64,000 nucleotides of DNA from Thiohalocapsa halophila (GCF_016583825.1 NZ_NRRV01000014.1:1-64000); one strand, 5' to 3'; numbered from the stretch's first letter, positions 18,919 to 30,618 are shown. The notes: generated by a model not told the origin, from the letters alone. A program made the numbers and translations.

Positions 18919-18968
18919 CGGTCCCGGCCGCTCCGGCGGCCCGTGCGCTAAGGTCGCAGCGTGACACG

Positions 18969-19014
18969 CGACGCTGGAGCGTCGGCGCTGGCTCCCACGC
19001 TGGAGCGTGGGAGC
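18969..19014. repeat. Two further REP-like palindromes
   Basis: CGACGC-TGGA-GCGTCG (18969-18984) and GCTCCCACGC-TGGA-GCGTGGGAGC (18991-19014). The second matches the palindrome at 18893 except for its loop and outer bases, so the gap has the look of a BIME (paired REPs) about 100 bp long, just before the Mod start. Confidence 0.8.
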
Positions 19015-19042
19015 GAGAGGGGCCAGAGGGTGACGCGCGCCG

Positions 19043-20695
19043 ATGAGCAAAAAGCAGAAGCTGGAGCTGACTTGGATCGGCAAGGAAAAGCGGCCGAAGC
19101 TGGAGCCGCGCATCCTGCTCGAGGACCCAACGCAGTCCTACCACGCCGAGCGGCGGGTGACCGAGGGCGACCTCTTCGACAACCGGCTGATCTTCGGCGA
19201 CAACCTGCTGGCCCTGAAGGCGCTGGAGCAGGAGTACACCGGCAAGGTCAAGTGCTGCTTCATCGATCCGCCGTACAACACCGGCAGCGCCTTCGCGCAT
19301 TACGACGACGGGCTGGAGCATTCCATCTGGCTGTCGCTGATGCGGGATCGGCTGGAGATTATTCGGCGGTTGTTGGCGGCGGATGGATCGCTTTGGATTA
19401 CGATTGACGATAACGAAGCACACTACCTGAAAGTTCTGGGCGATGAGATTTTCGGTCGAGATTGCTATGTCTCGACCTTAGTTTGGGAAAAGGCAGACTC
19501 TCCAAGAAACTCAGCACGGCAGTTTTCTACGGACCACGACTACGTCTTAGTCTTTTCCAAGATGCCGGATTGGCAACCCTTTCGACTTGCTCGAACTGAA
19601 GAAGCGAATGCGATCTACAAAAATCCCGATAACGATCCGAAAGGACCGTGGTTACCCGGCGACCCGTATGCGAATAAGCCTTACTCCAAGGGCCGGTACG
19701 AAGTTGTAGGTCCTACAGGTCGAACCTTTTCGCCACCGGCAGGCAGGTTCTGGCGTGTCTCGGAAGAGAACTTTTGGCGTCTAGACAATGAAGGCCGCAT
19801 TTGGTGGGGGCCTAAGGGCAATGCTAGACCGAGCATCAAGCGGTATCTTTCCGAAGTTGGAAAGCTGGTGCCGAGGACGATTTGGTCGAAGCAGGACGCG
19901 GGGAGCAACCGTACTTCGAAGAACGAAATGCGGGCGCTTTTCCCAGGCGATGCCTCGTTCGACACCCCAAAGCCAGAGCGACTGTTGCAACGGGTGCTTC
20001 TGGTAGCAACCCAGCCTGGCGACCTAGTCCTCGACTCCTTCGCCGGCTCCGGCACCACCGGCGCCGTCGCGCACAAGATGGGCCGGCGCTGGATCATGAT
20101 CGAGCTGGGCGAGCACTGCCACACGCATATCATCCCGCGCCTGCAAAAGGTTATTGACGGCGAAGACCCCGGCGGCATCACCGAGGCGGCGGGCTGGAAG
20201 GGCGGCGGCGGCTTCCGCTACTACCGGCTGGCACCGTCGCTGCTGGAGCAGGACCGCTGGGGCAACTGGGTCATCAACCGCGAGTACAACGCGGCGATGC
20301 TGGCCGAGGCCCTGTGCAAGCTGGAGGGCTTCACCTACGCCCCGTCGGAGACGCTGTGGTGGCTGCACGGCCACTCCACGGAGCGGGACTTCATCTGGGT
20401 GACGACACAGAACCTCTCCGCCGAGCAGTTGCAGGCCCTGTCCGACGAGGTCGGCGAGGCCCGCTCGCTGCTGGTGCTGTGCAGCGCCTTCCGCGGCGTC
20501 AGCGCCGATGCCGCCGCCGAGCGCTGGCCGAACCTGACGCTGAAGAAGATCCCGCGCGTGGTGCTGGCACGTTGCGAGTGGGGCCGGGACGACTACAGCC
20601 TGAACGTGCAGAACCTGCCGATGGCGGAGCAGGACCAAGAACCGGCCTCGGATCAGCCCAGGCAAGGCTCGCTGTTCGATGAGCAAGAGCCGTGA
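19043..20695 (+). CDS. Type III-like adenine-N6 DNA methyltransferase (Mod)
   Basis: 550 aa. Catalytic motif IV is D-P-P-Y-N-T at 75-80 and the AdoMet motif D-S-F-A-G-S-G-T-T-G is at about 331-340, giving the permuted beta-class order of type III Mod enzymes. The segment between them is the target-recognition region. The DNA of this middle part (about 19375-20020) is clearly poorer in GC and differs in codon use from both flanks, which suggests exchange of the recognition domain. The enzyme should protect host DNA against the Res subunit 900 bp downstream. The last codons overlap the zeta-like gene by 4 bp. Confidence 0.92.
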   Translation: MSKKQKLELTWIGKEKRPKLEPRILLEDPTQSYHAERRVTEGDLFDNRLIFGDNLLALKALEQEYTGKVKCCFIDPPYNTGSAFAHYDDGLEHSIWLSLMRDRLEIIRRLLAADGSLWITIDDNEAHYLKVLGDEIFGRDCYVSTLVWEKADSPRNSARQFSTDHDYVLVFSKMPDWQPFRLARTEEANAIYKNPDNDPKGPWLPGDPYANKPYSKGRYEVVGPTGRTFSPPAGRFWRVSEENFWRLDNEGRIWWGPKGNARPSIKRYLSEVGKLVPRTIWSKQDAGSNRTSKNEMRALFPGDASFDTPKPERLLQRVLLVATQPGDLVLDSFAGSGTTGAVAHKMGRRWIMIELGEHCHTHIIPRLQKVIDGEDPGGITEAAGWKGGGGFRYYRLAPSLLEQDRWGNWVINREYNAAMLAEALCKLEGFTYAPSETLWWLHGHSTERDFIWVTTQNLSAEQLQALSDEVGEARSLLVLCSAFRGVSADAAAERWPNLTLKKIPRVVLARCEWGRDDYSLNVQNLPMAEQDQEPASDQPRQGSLFDEQEP

Positions 20696-21213
20696 CGGCG
20701 CCGCGCGTCCTGGTCATCGCCGGACCCAACGGCGCCGGCAAGACCACCTTCGCGCGCGAGCTGTTGCCCAACGAGGCACAATGTCTGGCCTACATCAACG
20801 CGGACCTGATTGCCGCCGGGCTGTCTCCGTTCTCACCGGAGCGGGCCGCCATCAAGGCGGCGCGCCTGATGCTCGATGCGATGGATGAATACGCGGCGAG
20901 ACGGGAGAGCTTCACGCTGGAGAGCACCTTGTCCGGCCGCGGGTATTTGCGCCGCTTTCAGGCCCTGAAGGCGGCGGGGTATCGATTGTCGATCTATTTC
21001 TTGAGCCTGCCCAACGCGGACATGGCCATCGCCCGGGTCGCGGAGCGTGTCCACCAGGGCGGGCATACCGTGCCGGACGCGGTTGTGCGCCGGCGGTTCG
21101 CGTCGGGCTGGCAGAATTTTGTGCAAGTCTATCGGCCGATGGCCGATGAGTGGGTGTTGCTGGACAGCAGCGACACCCCGCCAAGCGTCATCGATTGGGG
21201 TGAAAGCCAATGA
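20692..21213 (+). CDS. Zeta-toxin-like P-loop ATPase/kinase
   Basis: 173 aa from a GTG that overlaps the Mod stop (GTGA). Walker A is G-P-N-G-A-G-K-T at 11-18. I-N-A-D-L-I-A-A-G-L, R-E-S-F-T-L-E-S-T-L-S-G and Y-F-L-S-L-P-N-A-D-M-A-I-A-R-V follow, the usual order in the zeta-like 'AAA/zeta toxin' family. True zeta toxins phosphorylate UDP-N-acetylglucosamine; this shorter chromosomal branch is less studied, so the substrate is open. It is stitched between Mod and the small partner gene by 4-bp overlaps on both sides. Confidence 0.85.
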   Translation: MTAPRVLVIAGPNGAGKTTFARELLPNEAQCLAYINADLIAAGLSPFSPERAAIKAARLMLDAMDEYAARRESFTLESTLSGRGYLRRFQALKAAGYRLSIYFLSLPNADMAIARVAERVHQGGHTVPDAVVRRRFASGWQNFVQVYRPMADEWVLLDSSDTPPSVIDWGESQ

Positions 21214-21455
21214 ACATCAAAGACATTTCCGAAGCACGGGATCCGCTCCTGTCCGCGTCCGTGGCTGCCATGAAGCGCGCCGGCGAACAAGCGCGCCAAC
21301 GCGCGGTGACGACAAGAACGCGGCTGGTGGTCTGGCGGGACGGGCAAATACGCTATATCGATCCATCCGTTTCTGAGCGCGACTCCACGGGTGCGATGGG
21401 CACGACTGATGCCTCGACGAGGATGTATCAGCCAACCGAGCATCAGTCGACATGA
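21210..21455 (+). CDS. Small protein partnered with the zeta-like ATPase (putative antitoxin)
   Basis: 81 aa. It overlaps the zeta-like gene by 4 bp (ATGA). The first 55 residues (M-N-I-K-D-I-S-E-A-R-D-P-L-L then V-A-A-M-K-R-A-G-E-Q-A-R) resemble small proteins commonly encoded right after such ATPases. The last 25 residues are Ser/Thr-rich and look unrelated. The antitoxin role is inferred only from position and size. Confidence 0.6.
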   Translation: MNIKDISEARDPLLSASVAAMKRAGEQARQRAVTTRTRLVVWRDGQIRYIDPSVSERDSTGAMGTTDASTRMYQPTEHQST

Positions 21456-21587
21456 CCTTTCTGCCGGTACGCCGATGCCGAAGGCGGTGCAGGGAACCCT
21501 CGGCAGCATGGCACTGCGGCTGACTATCGACGCCGCGCGACCGCCACAGCGCGCGGAGAGGTTGGGGAACCACAAGGGCGCCGACGC

Positions 21588-24296
21588 ATGAACATGCGCA
21601 TCTTCAACGCCATCAACGGCCGCCTGTCGCTGCGCCAGCCGCAGCGGGAATCGCTGCGGCGGCTCGCGCAGGCGCTCGACTCGGCACCGGCGATGCAGGA
21701 GCACACGCGGGATCTGGATGCGGTGCTCGCGGCGCTGAAGGCGGAGTTTCCGACCCTGGAGGCGTTCGAGCGGGGCTTCCCGTCGCTGTGCTTCGCGCTG
21801 GCCACCGGCGTCGGCAAGACCCGGCTCATGGGCGCCTTCATCGGCTATCTGCATTTGGCGCACGGCTTCAAGCACTTCTTCGTGCTGGCGCCGAACCTGA
21901 CCATCTACAACAAGCTCATCGACGATTTCACGCCGAACACGCGGAAGTACGTGTTCACCGGCATCGCCGAGTTTGCCGCCTATCCGCCCGAGATCATCAC
22001 CGGCGACAACTACGAGCAGCGCGCCGGCAACCTGAGCATGCTGTCGCCAGTGACGGTGAATATCTTCAACATCTCCAAGATCAACTCGGAGGTGCGCGGC
22101 GGCAAGAGTCCGCGTATCAAGCGCCTGTCCGAGTATCTGGGCGACAGCTATTTCAATTACCTGGCCGAGCTGCCGGACCTGGTGCTACTGATGGACGAGT
22201 CGCACCGCTACCGCGCCAGCGCCGGCGTGCGCGCCATCAACGAGCTGAAGCCCCTGTTCGGGCTGGAGCTGACCGCAACGCCGTTCACGGAGTCCAGCCG
22301 CGGGCCGGTGCCGTTCAAGAACGTGATCATGGACTATCCGCTGGCGCGCGCTATCGAGGACGGCTTCGTCAAGGAGCCGGCGGTGGTCACGCAGCGGGAC
22401 TTCGACCCGAAGCGGCACACGCCGGAGGAGATCGAGAAGATTAAGCTGGAGGACGGCATCCGGCTGCACGAGGCCACCAAGCTGGAGTTGTTGACCCACG
22501 CCCGCCGCGTCGGTGCGCGGCAGGTTAAGCCCTTCGTGCTGGCGATCGCCCGCGACACCACCCATGCCGCCCAGCTGCGTTCGCTGATCGAGTCCGACGC
22601 CTTCTTCGAGGGCCGCTATAAGGACAAGGTGATTCAGGTGGACAGCAGCAAGACCGGCAAGGAAGAAGAACAGATGGTGGAGCGGCTGCTGGCGGTGGAG
22701 AGCGCGGAAGAGCCGACCGAGATCGTCATCCACGTCAACATGCTCAAGGAGGGCTGGGACGTGACTAATCTGTACACCATCGTGCCGCTGCGGGCGGCCA
22801 ATGCGCGCACGCTGATCGAGCAGTCGATTGGCCGCGGGCTGCGCCTGCCGTTCGGGCGGCGCACCGGCGTGCCGGCGGTAGACCGGCTCAACATCGTCGC
22901 CCATGACCGCTTCCAGGAGATCATCGACGAGGCCAACCGGGGCGACTCACCGATCCGACTGAAGCAGGTGGTGCTGGACGCGCCTTCGGAGTCCGAGCCG
23001 ACCATCAGCGTGCAGGTCGGTTCCAACGCCGAGGCGGCGCTCGGTTTGAGCGAGGCGAAGGTCACGGGCGGCGATGGGCAGCAATATGCCATGGAGACGG
23101 AGTCGCTGAAGACACCGGCGTTCAGCACTGACCGCGAAAGGCAGGCGGCGCGTGCGGTGATGGAGGTGATCGGCGAGCTGGAGCGCCGCAGTGACGCAGT
23201 GCCCAACAGCGCGGCCCTGACTAAGCCAGATGTGCAGCAGACGATCACCGAGCAGGTGCGCGCGCGGCTCACACCGCAGCAGGGTGAGCTGTTGCCGGAT
23301 GAAGGGCTGGATCTGGACGCGGTGGTCGTGAAGACGACGGAGACCGTTGCACGCGGTATGATCGACATCCCGCGCATCGCGGTCGTACCGACGGGCGAGG
23401 TCACCGTGGGGTTCCGCCCGTTCAAGCTGGATCTGAGTGGGCTCAGCCCACAGCCCGCGGACCGCGAGCTGATGATTCATCACCTGCAAAGCAACGACCG
23501 GCATACGCTTGCCTCGGAGGCGGGCATCACGGAGCGGCGGCTGGAGGACTACGTGGTCTTCGGCCTGCTCGACTACGACGACATCGACTACGAGGCCCAC
23601 GCCGAGCTGCTCTACGATCTAGCGGGCCAGATGGTGCGACATCTCCTGGGGTATCTGTCGGAGGACGAGGCCCGCGCCGTGCTCGACCGTGACCGCCGGC
23701 TCATCGCGGAGGCGATCCACGTGCAAATGATGGAGCACTTCTGGGAGAAGGCGGCCGGCTATGAGGTCCAGGTCAGCCGCGGCTTCACCCAGCTTAAGCC
23801 CTGCAACTACACCGCGACCGGCAACCAACCGGTGCGCCATTACCGAGAAACGCTGGCGGATAAGTCGGGCATCAAGAAGCTGTTGTTCAACGGCTTCAGC
23901 AAGTGTCTCTATGCATACCAGAAGTTCGACTCCGATAGCGAACGGCGCTTTGCCGTGATCCTGGAGCGGGACGCCGAGAAGTGGTTTCGCCCGGCGAAGG
24001 GCCAGTTCCAGATCTGGTACAAGCTCGGCGCCGAGCAGCCCGAGTATGTGCCGGACTTCGTCGCCGAGGCGTCGGAAGTGATCTATCAGATAGAGACGAA
24101 AGCGCGAGAGGCGCTCAAGGACGCCGATGTCCAGGCCAAGACGGATGCCGCCCGCAAGTGGTGCGGCCATGCCACCGACTACGCAGGGCAGCACGGAGGC
24201 AAACCCTGGCGCTACCTACTGATCCCCCATGACGAGATCAACGAGGCGCGTACGCTTGCTGACTTCGAGCGGTTCGCGGTCGGCGGCAGCCTTTAG
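21588..24296 (+). CDS. Type III-like restriction endonuclease subunit (Res)
   Basis: 902 aa. Helicase motif I is A-T-G-V-G-K-T at 72-78, motif II is D-E-S-H at about 203-206, L-T-A-T-P-F-T follows, and motif VI is Q-S-I-G-R-G-L-R-L-P near 408. A C-terminal PD-(D/E)XK nuclease is visible: Y-V-P-D-F (Asp822) and I-E-T-K (Glu836, Lys838). It couples ATP hydrolysis to DNA cleavage at unmodified sites, working with the Mod encoded upstream. 132 bp separate it from the small putative antitoxin. All key residues are intact. Confidence 0.93.
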   Translation: MNMRIFNAINGRLSLRQPQRESLRRLAQALDSAPAMQEHTRDLDAVLAALKAEFPTLEAFERGFPSLCFALATGVGKTRLMGAFIGYLHLAHGFKHFFVLAPNLTIYNKLIDDFTPNTRKYVFTGIAEFAAYPPEIITGDNYEQRAGNLSMLSPVTVNIFNISKINSEVRGGKSPRIKRLSEYLGDSYFNYLAELPDLVLLMDESHRYRASAGVRAINELKPLFGLELTATPFTESSRGPVPFKNVIMDYPLARAIEDGFVKEPAVVTQRDFDPKRHTPEEIEKIKLEDGIRLHEATKLELLTHARRVGARQVKPFVLAIARDTTHAAQLRSLIESDAFFEGRYKDKVIQVDSSKTGKEEEQMVERLLAVESAEEPTEIVIHVNMLKEGWDVTNLYTIVPLRAANARTLIEQSIGRGLRLPFGRRTGVPAVDRLNIVAHDRFQEIIDEANRGDSPIRLKQVVLDAPSESEPTISVQVGSNAEAALGLSEAKVTGGDGQQYAMETESLKTPAFSTDRERQAARAVMEVIGELERRSDAVPNSAALTKPDVQQTITEQVRARLTPQQGELLPDEGLDLDAVVVKTTETVARGMIDIPRIAVVPTGEVTVGFRPFKLDLSGLSPQPADRELMIHHLQSNDRHTLASEAGITERRLEDYVVFGLLDYDDIDYEAHAELLYDLAGQMVRHLLGYLSEDEARAVLDRDRRLIAEAIHVQMMEHFWEKAAGYEVQVSRGFTQLKPCNYTATGNQPVRHYRETLADKSGIKKLLFNGFSKCLYAYQKFDSDSERRFAVILERDAEKWFRPAKGQFQIWYKLGAEQPEYVPDFVAEASEVIYQIETKAREALKDADVQAKTDAARKWCGHATDYAGQHGGKPWRYLLIPHDEINEARTLADFERFAVGGSL

Positions 24297-24375
24297 CTGT
24301 GTATCGGCACGAGGCGGTTTGGGCTGGCCGCGTGCCCGACGGCAACGCTCACGGGACCACGCCACCGGCGCGCGC

Positions 24376-24780
24376 TCATCCCGTGGGCTTCGCCTTCAAA
24401 TGCGCCGCCAGCGCGCTGTCCATGGTGGCCGCGTGCAGCGCGAACCAGGACGGGAGCTGCTCGCGGATATAGGCACGGGCGAGGACCGGCCGGCCGTTCG
24501 CTGCGCGCTGACCCAGGTTGCGCAGCTCCGCCAGCACGCGCCGGTGCTCGCCGCGGTGCTCGTGGAGGGCCGGGAAGCCGCTTGCGGTCATCCATTGATC
24601 TTCGCGCTCGAAGTGAGCCTCGGTGTGCGCCACCAGCGCCTCGAACAGCGCCGGGAATCCGGCGTCGTCGGCCGCGGCGAGCCGGTTCACCAGGTCGATG
24701 AATTCCAGGTGCGTCCCGTCCATCTCATCCAGGCCGAGGCGAAAGCGGGGCTCGTCGGGATCGATCAACGGTGCGCTCAT
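24376..24780 (-). CDS. Bacteriohemerythrin
   Basis: 134 aa, four-helix oxygen- or iron-binding protein. The di-iron ligands are visible in order: H in M-D-G-T-H-L-E-F, H and E in H-T-E-A-H-F-E-R-E-D, H in H-E-H-R-G-E-H, and the final H-x4-D in L-H-A-A-T-M-D. Cytoplasmic, no fused signalling domain. It overlaps the small CxxC gene upstream by 4 bp, so the two are expressed together. The likely role is O2 or NO handling. Confidence 0.9.
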   Translation of the reverse strand: MSAPLIDPDEPRFRLGLDEMDGTHLEFIDLVNRLAAADDAGFPALFEALVAHTEAHFEREDQWMTASGFPALHEHRGEHRRVLAELRNLGQRAANGRPVLARAYIREQLPSWFALHAATMDSALAAHLKAKPTG

Positions 24781-25004
24781 CCGGCCTGCTCCCGCCGGTG
24801 GTTGATGGTCTTGAAGAGCTTGCGGGCGACGTAGTTGGCGAATTCCTCGGTGTTGTCGTAGCGGTAGTCGACGGCGAGGCCGGCCAGCGCGTCGATGGCC
24901 TCGCGCAGGCGGGCGATCTCGGTCAGCTGGCGGCCGCAGGTGAGGCAGCGCTCGCCGTCGTCTCGGCAGGCGTCCTTACCGTGGCAGGGCTCGAAGCGGG
25001 CCAT
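24777..25004 (-). CDS. Small Cys-containing protein coupled to hemerythrin
   Basis: 75 aa. It opens F-E-P-C-H-G-K-D-A-C and then has C-L-T-C, so four cysteines in the first 25 residues could bind a metal or iron-sulfur site. The rest is helical. It is the first gene of a two-gene operon with bacteriohemerythrin (ATGA overlap). Function unknown; a redox or iron-delivery partner to hemerythrin is an inference. Confidence 0.7.
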   Translation of the reverse strand: MARFEPCHGKDACRDDGERCLTCGRQLTEIARLREAIDALAGLAVDYRYDNTEEFANYVARKLFKTINHRREQAG

Positions 25005-25081
25005 GGAGTGATTCCTCGCAATGATGGGATCGTGCTGGAAAGACGCTCACGACGACCGGCCGGGAGCCGCGCTAGACTGGT

Positions 25082-25687
25082 ATGCACTCCGCAGCCTCCG
25101 AACCGATAGCGTCCATGGAAGCCCATAAGCTGAAGACCATCGACGATCTCTTGGCGAGCTCGGAGGAGCGGGTGGAGCTCATCGACGGCGAGATCGTGCG
25201 CCGGCCGATGGCGCGGGCGGACCATGGCATGGTGCAGGTCACCACAGCAACCGAGCTCGGCGATCTGCCGCGTCGCTCGGGTCCCGGCGGCTGGTGGATC
25301 ATCACCGAGGTGAGCGTCGCCTACGAGCGGCACCAGTGCCCGAGCCATGATCTAGTCGGCTGGCGCAAGGAGCGCATGCCGCAGCGCCCGCGCGGCGTCG
25401 TGGAGCTGACGCCGGACTGGGTCTGCGAGATCGTCTCTCCCGGGCACGAGCGCAAGGGCACGCTGACGCTGTTCCTGCTGCTGCAACGCCACCGAGTGCC
25501 CTTCTATTGGCTCATCTGGCCCGAGGACCGCACGCTGATCGTGCATCAGCTCGACGGTGACACCTACCGGGTGGCGATGACGCTCACGCTGGCCGCCGAT
25601 GAAGACGCGCCCGCCGCGGGCAGGCGGGTACGGGTGCCGCCCTTCGATGACACCGAGCTGGACCTGGGCTACATCCTCGGCGGCTGA
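25082..25687 (+). CDS. Uma2-family (DUF820) putative endonuclease
   Basis: 201 aa. It has the Uma2 pattern: V-E-L-I-D-G-E-I-V-R-R-P-M near 40, V-E-L-T-P-D-W-V-C-E-I-V-S-P near 115, then F-Y-W-L-I-W-P-E-D-R-T-L. The fold is PD-(D/E)XK-like, with Glu and Asp in the two blocks, but its substrate is not known. The internal ATG at 25115 is a possible alternative start. Divergent from the hemerythrin operon, with a short shared promoter region. Confidence 0.85.
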   Translation: MHSAASEPIASMEAHKLKTIDDLLASSEERVELIDGEIVRRPMARADHGMVQVTTATELGDLPRRSGPGGWWIITEVSVAYERHQCPSHDLVGWRKERMPQRPRGVVELTPDWVCEIVSPGHERKGTLTLFLLLQRHRVPFYWLIWPEDRTLIVHQLDGDTYRVAMTLTLAADEDAPAAGRRVRVPPFDDTELDLGYILGG

Positions 25688-25746
25688 CCCCGCTCACTGA
25701 CCCCGCAGGGCCTGTCGCCGAGGCGGCGGACGGCGGTGCTCGACGA

Positions 25747-26934
25747 TCAGCCCAGCTCCGCCGCCCGATCCGTGCGCTCCCACGGCATGTCCAGATCCAC
25801 GCGTCCCATGTGGCCATAGACGGCGAGCTTGCGATAGAACCCTTCCGGGTGCTCGGCGGGCAGGTGGCGCAGGCGCAGGTTGCGGACGATGGCGCCGATG
25901 CGGAAGTCGAAGTGCTGCTGTAGGCGCTGCGCGATTTCGGCGTCGTCGATGCGGCCGGTGCCGAAGGTCCGCACCCGCAGGCTCACCGGGCCCGCGGAGC
26001 CGATGCTGTAGCTGAGCTGCACCTCGCATTCCCCGGCCAAGCCCGCGGCGACAGCATTCTTGGCGGCGTAGCGGGCGGCATAGGCGCCGACGCGGTCGAT
26101 GCGCATCGGGTCCTTGCCGCTCAGCGCGGCGCCGCTGTGACGAGCGTACTCGCCGTAGGTGTCGATGCCGGTCTTGCGGCCGGTGAGCCCGGAGTGTACC
26201 GCCGGGCCGCCGCCGATGACGGGCCCCTCGGGGTTGATGAAGTAGTGGGTGTCGCCGTCCGGCGCCACCGGCTGGTCGGCAAGCACCGGCGTGATGACGC
26301 CGTGGATCAGGTCCGACTGCAGGCGGTCCAAGCCTGCGCTCGCGTCCTCCCGCTGACTGGTCTCCAGCGCGACGCTGTGGATACGCAGCGGCTGCCCGGC
26401 CCGGTACTCCACACCCACTTGCACCTTGGCATCCGGCAATAGATAGGGCAGCTCCGCCTCCAGGTCCGGATCATCCAGGCGCCGCACCAAGGCATGGGCA
26501 ATGGTGATGGGCAGCGGCATCAGGCTGTCGGTCTGGTCGCAGGCATAGCCGAAGACCGTGACCTGGTCCTTGGCGGTGACGCGGCCCAGGGCCTCGTCGT
26601 CCATCGCGTCCAGGTCCAGCGGCTGATAGTCCCGCTCGGTGTGGTCCATGAAGCTGGTCATGATGGTGCAGGCGTCGGCGTCGAAGACCTCCCTGGGATA
26701 GCCGACGCTGCGGATCACCGCCCGGGCCACGTCCGGGATGGCGAGCCCGCCCTTGGAGGCATAGTGCGCGGAGATGAAGAGCACCCCGCTGGCCATGGCG
26801 CACTCGGCGATGATGCCGGCGTTGGGGTCCTGCCCCAGAAAATGATCGACGATGGCGTCGCTCACCTGGTCGCAGAGCTTGTCCGGATGGCCGGTGGTGA
26901 CGGATTCGGAGGTGAAAATGAAGTCGTCGCTCAT
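25747..26934 (-). CDS. metK: S-adenosylmethionine synthase
   Basis: 395 aa. Makes AdoMet from methionine and ATP, releasing phosphate and pyrophosphate. Seen directly: F-T-S-E-S-V-T-T-G-H-P-D-K near the start (ATP-binding His), G-G-G-P-A-V-H-S-G-L-T-G-R-K near 238, and D-T-Y-G-E-Y then S-G-K-D-P. The ATG at 26934 follows a GGAG. The protein supplies the cofactor used by both Mod methyltransferases in the window. Upstream is a long block of heptad repeats, not an obvious riboswitch. Confidence 0.96.
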   Translation of the reverse strand: MSDDFIFTSESVTTGHPDKLCDQVSDAIVDHFLGQDPNAGIIAECAMASGVLFISAHYASKGGLAIPDVARAVIRSVGYPREVFDADACTIMTSFMDHTERDYQPLDLDAMDDEALGRVTAKDQVTVFGYACDQTDSLMPLPITIAHALVRRLDDPDLEAELPYLLPDAKVQVGVEYRAGQPLRIHSVALETSQREDASAGLDRLQSDLIHGVITPVLADQPVAPDGDTHYFINPEGPVIGGGPAVHSGLTGRKTGIDTYGEYARHSGAALSGKDPMRIDRVGAYAARYAAKNAVAAGLAGECEVQLSYSIGSAGPVSLRVRTFGTGRIDDAEIAQRLQQHFDFRIGAIVRNLRLRHLPAEHPEGFYRKLAVYGHMGRVDLDMPWERTDRAAELG

Positions 26935-26971
26935 GGGCGGGCTCCGGAGGATGGGGAATCAGTATTCGATG

Positions 26972-27240
26972 AGTATCGAGTGATGAGGGGCGAGTGATAA
27001 GGGGCGAGTGACGAGGAGCGAGTGTCGAGGAAGTCACCATCCCAGCGCACATCGGATCAGTATCGAGTGGCGAGGGGCGAGTATCGAGTAAGTCACCATC
27101 ACTGCGCACATCAGGCACCTCGCACCTCGCACCTCGCACCTCGCACCTCGCACCTCGCACCTCGCACCTCGCACCTCGCACCTCGCACCTCGATACTCGT
27201 CACTCCTCACTCGTCACTCGTCACTCGTCACTCGTCTCCA
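26972..27240. repeat. Heptanucleotide repeat block
   Basis: Left part (26972-27027 and 27059-27086): tandem 7-mers of the form AGTGACG/AGGGGCG/AGTATCG. Right part: ten perfect CGCACCT units (27121-27190), then variants of CGTCACT to 27232, which are the reverse complement of the left-hand type. Two copies of AAGTCACCATC-n-n-n-GCGCACATC (27031 and 27090) lie between. The arms could fold on each other. No spacers, so not CRISPR. Confidence 0.9.
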
Positions 27241-27245
27241 GCGGC

Positions 27246-27407
27246 GTAGGGTGGACAAGCGCAGCGCAGTCCACCATGCCGGGGTCCAGGTCGGGCTGGG
27301 ACACGAAGCCCGACGCCGGGCCGTCGGCAACCGCCTGATTGTCGGGCCTCCCGGCGTCGGTCCGACCGACGCCGCTCGGTGGATTTCGCTTCGCTCATCC
27401 ACCCTAC
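27246..27407. mobile_element. MITE-like element with GTAGGGTGGA terminal inverted repeats
   Basis: 162 bp bounded by GTAGGGTGGACAAGCGCAGC on the left and the imperfect inverse (ends CATCCACCCTAC) on the right. The roughly 30-bp ends pair with a few mismatches. The interior has no gene. Non-autonomous elements or repeats with these ends are common between genes in proteobacteria. Confidence 0.7.
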
Positions 27408-27468
27408 ATCGCTCCCGGCTTCGCACTCTGCACGTCGGCACTTCTCACGCCTGTACCGTTCACGTCGA

Positions 27469-30618
<3,150 letters not shown>

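Noticed and set aside
13149..24296. Assignment of the cluster to DISARM or BREX
   Set aside because: No DrmA/B/C, PglZ or BrxL-like gene is present; the Mod and Res are of type III form.
27121..27190. Regular repeats that might be a CRISPR array
   Set aside because: The 7-bp units are directly adjacent with no spacers, and no cas genes are nearby.
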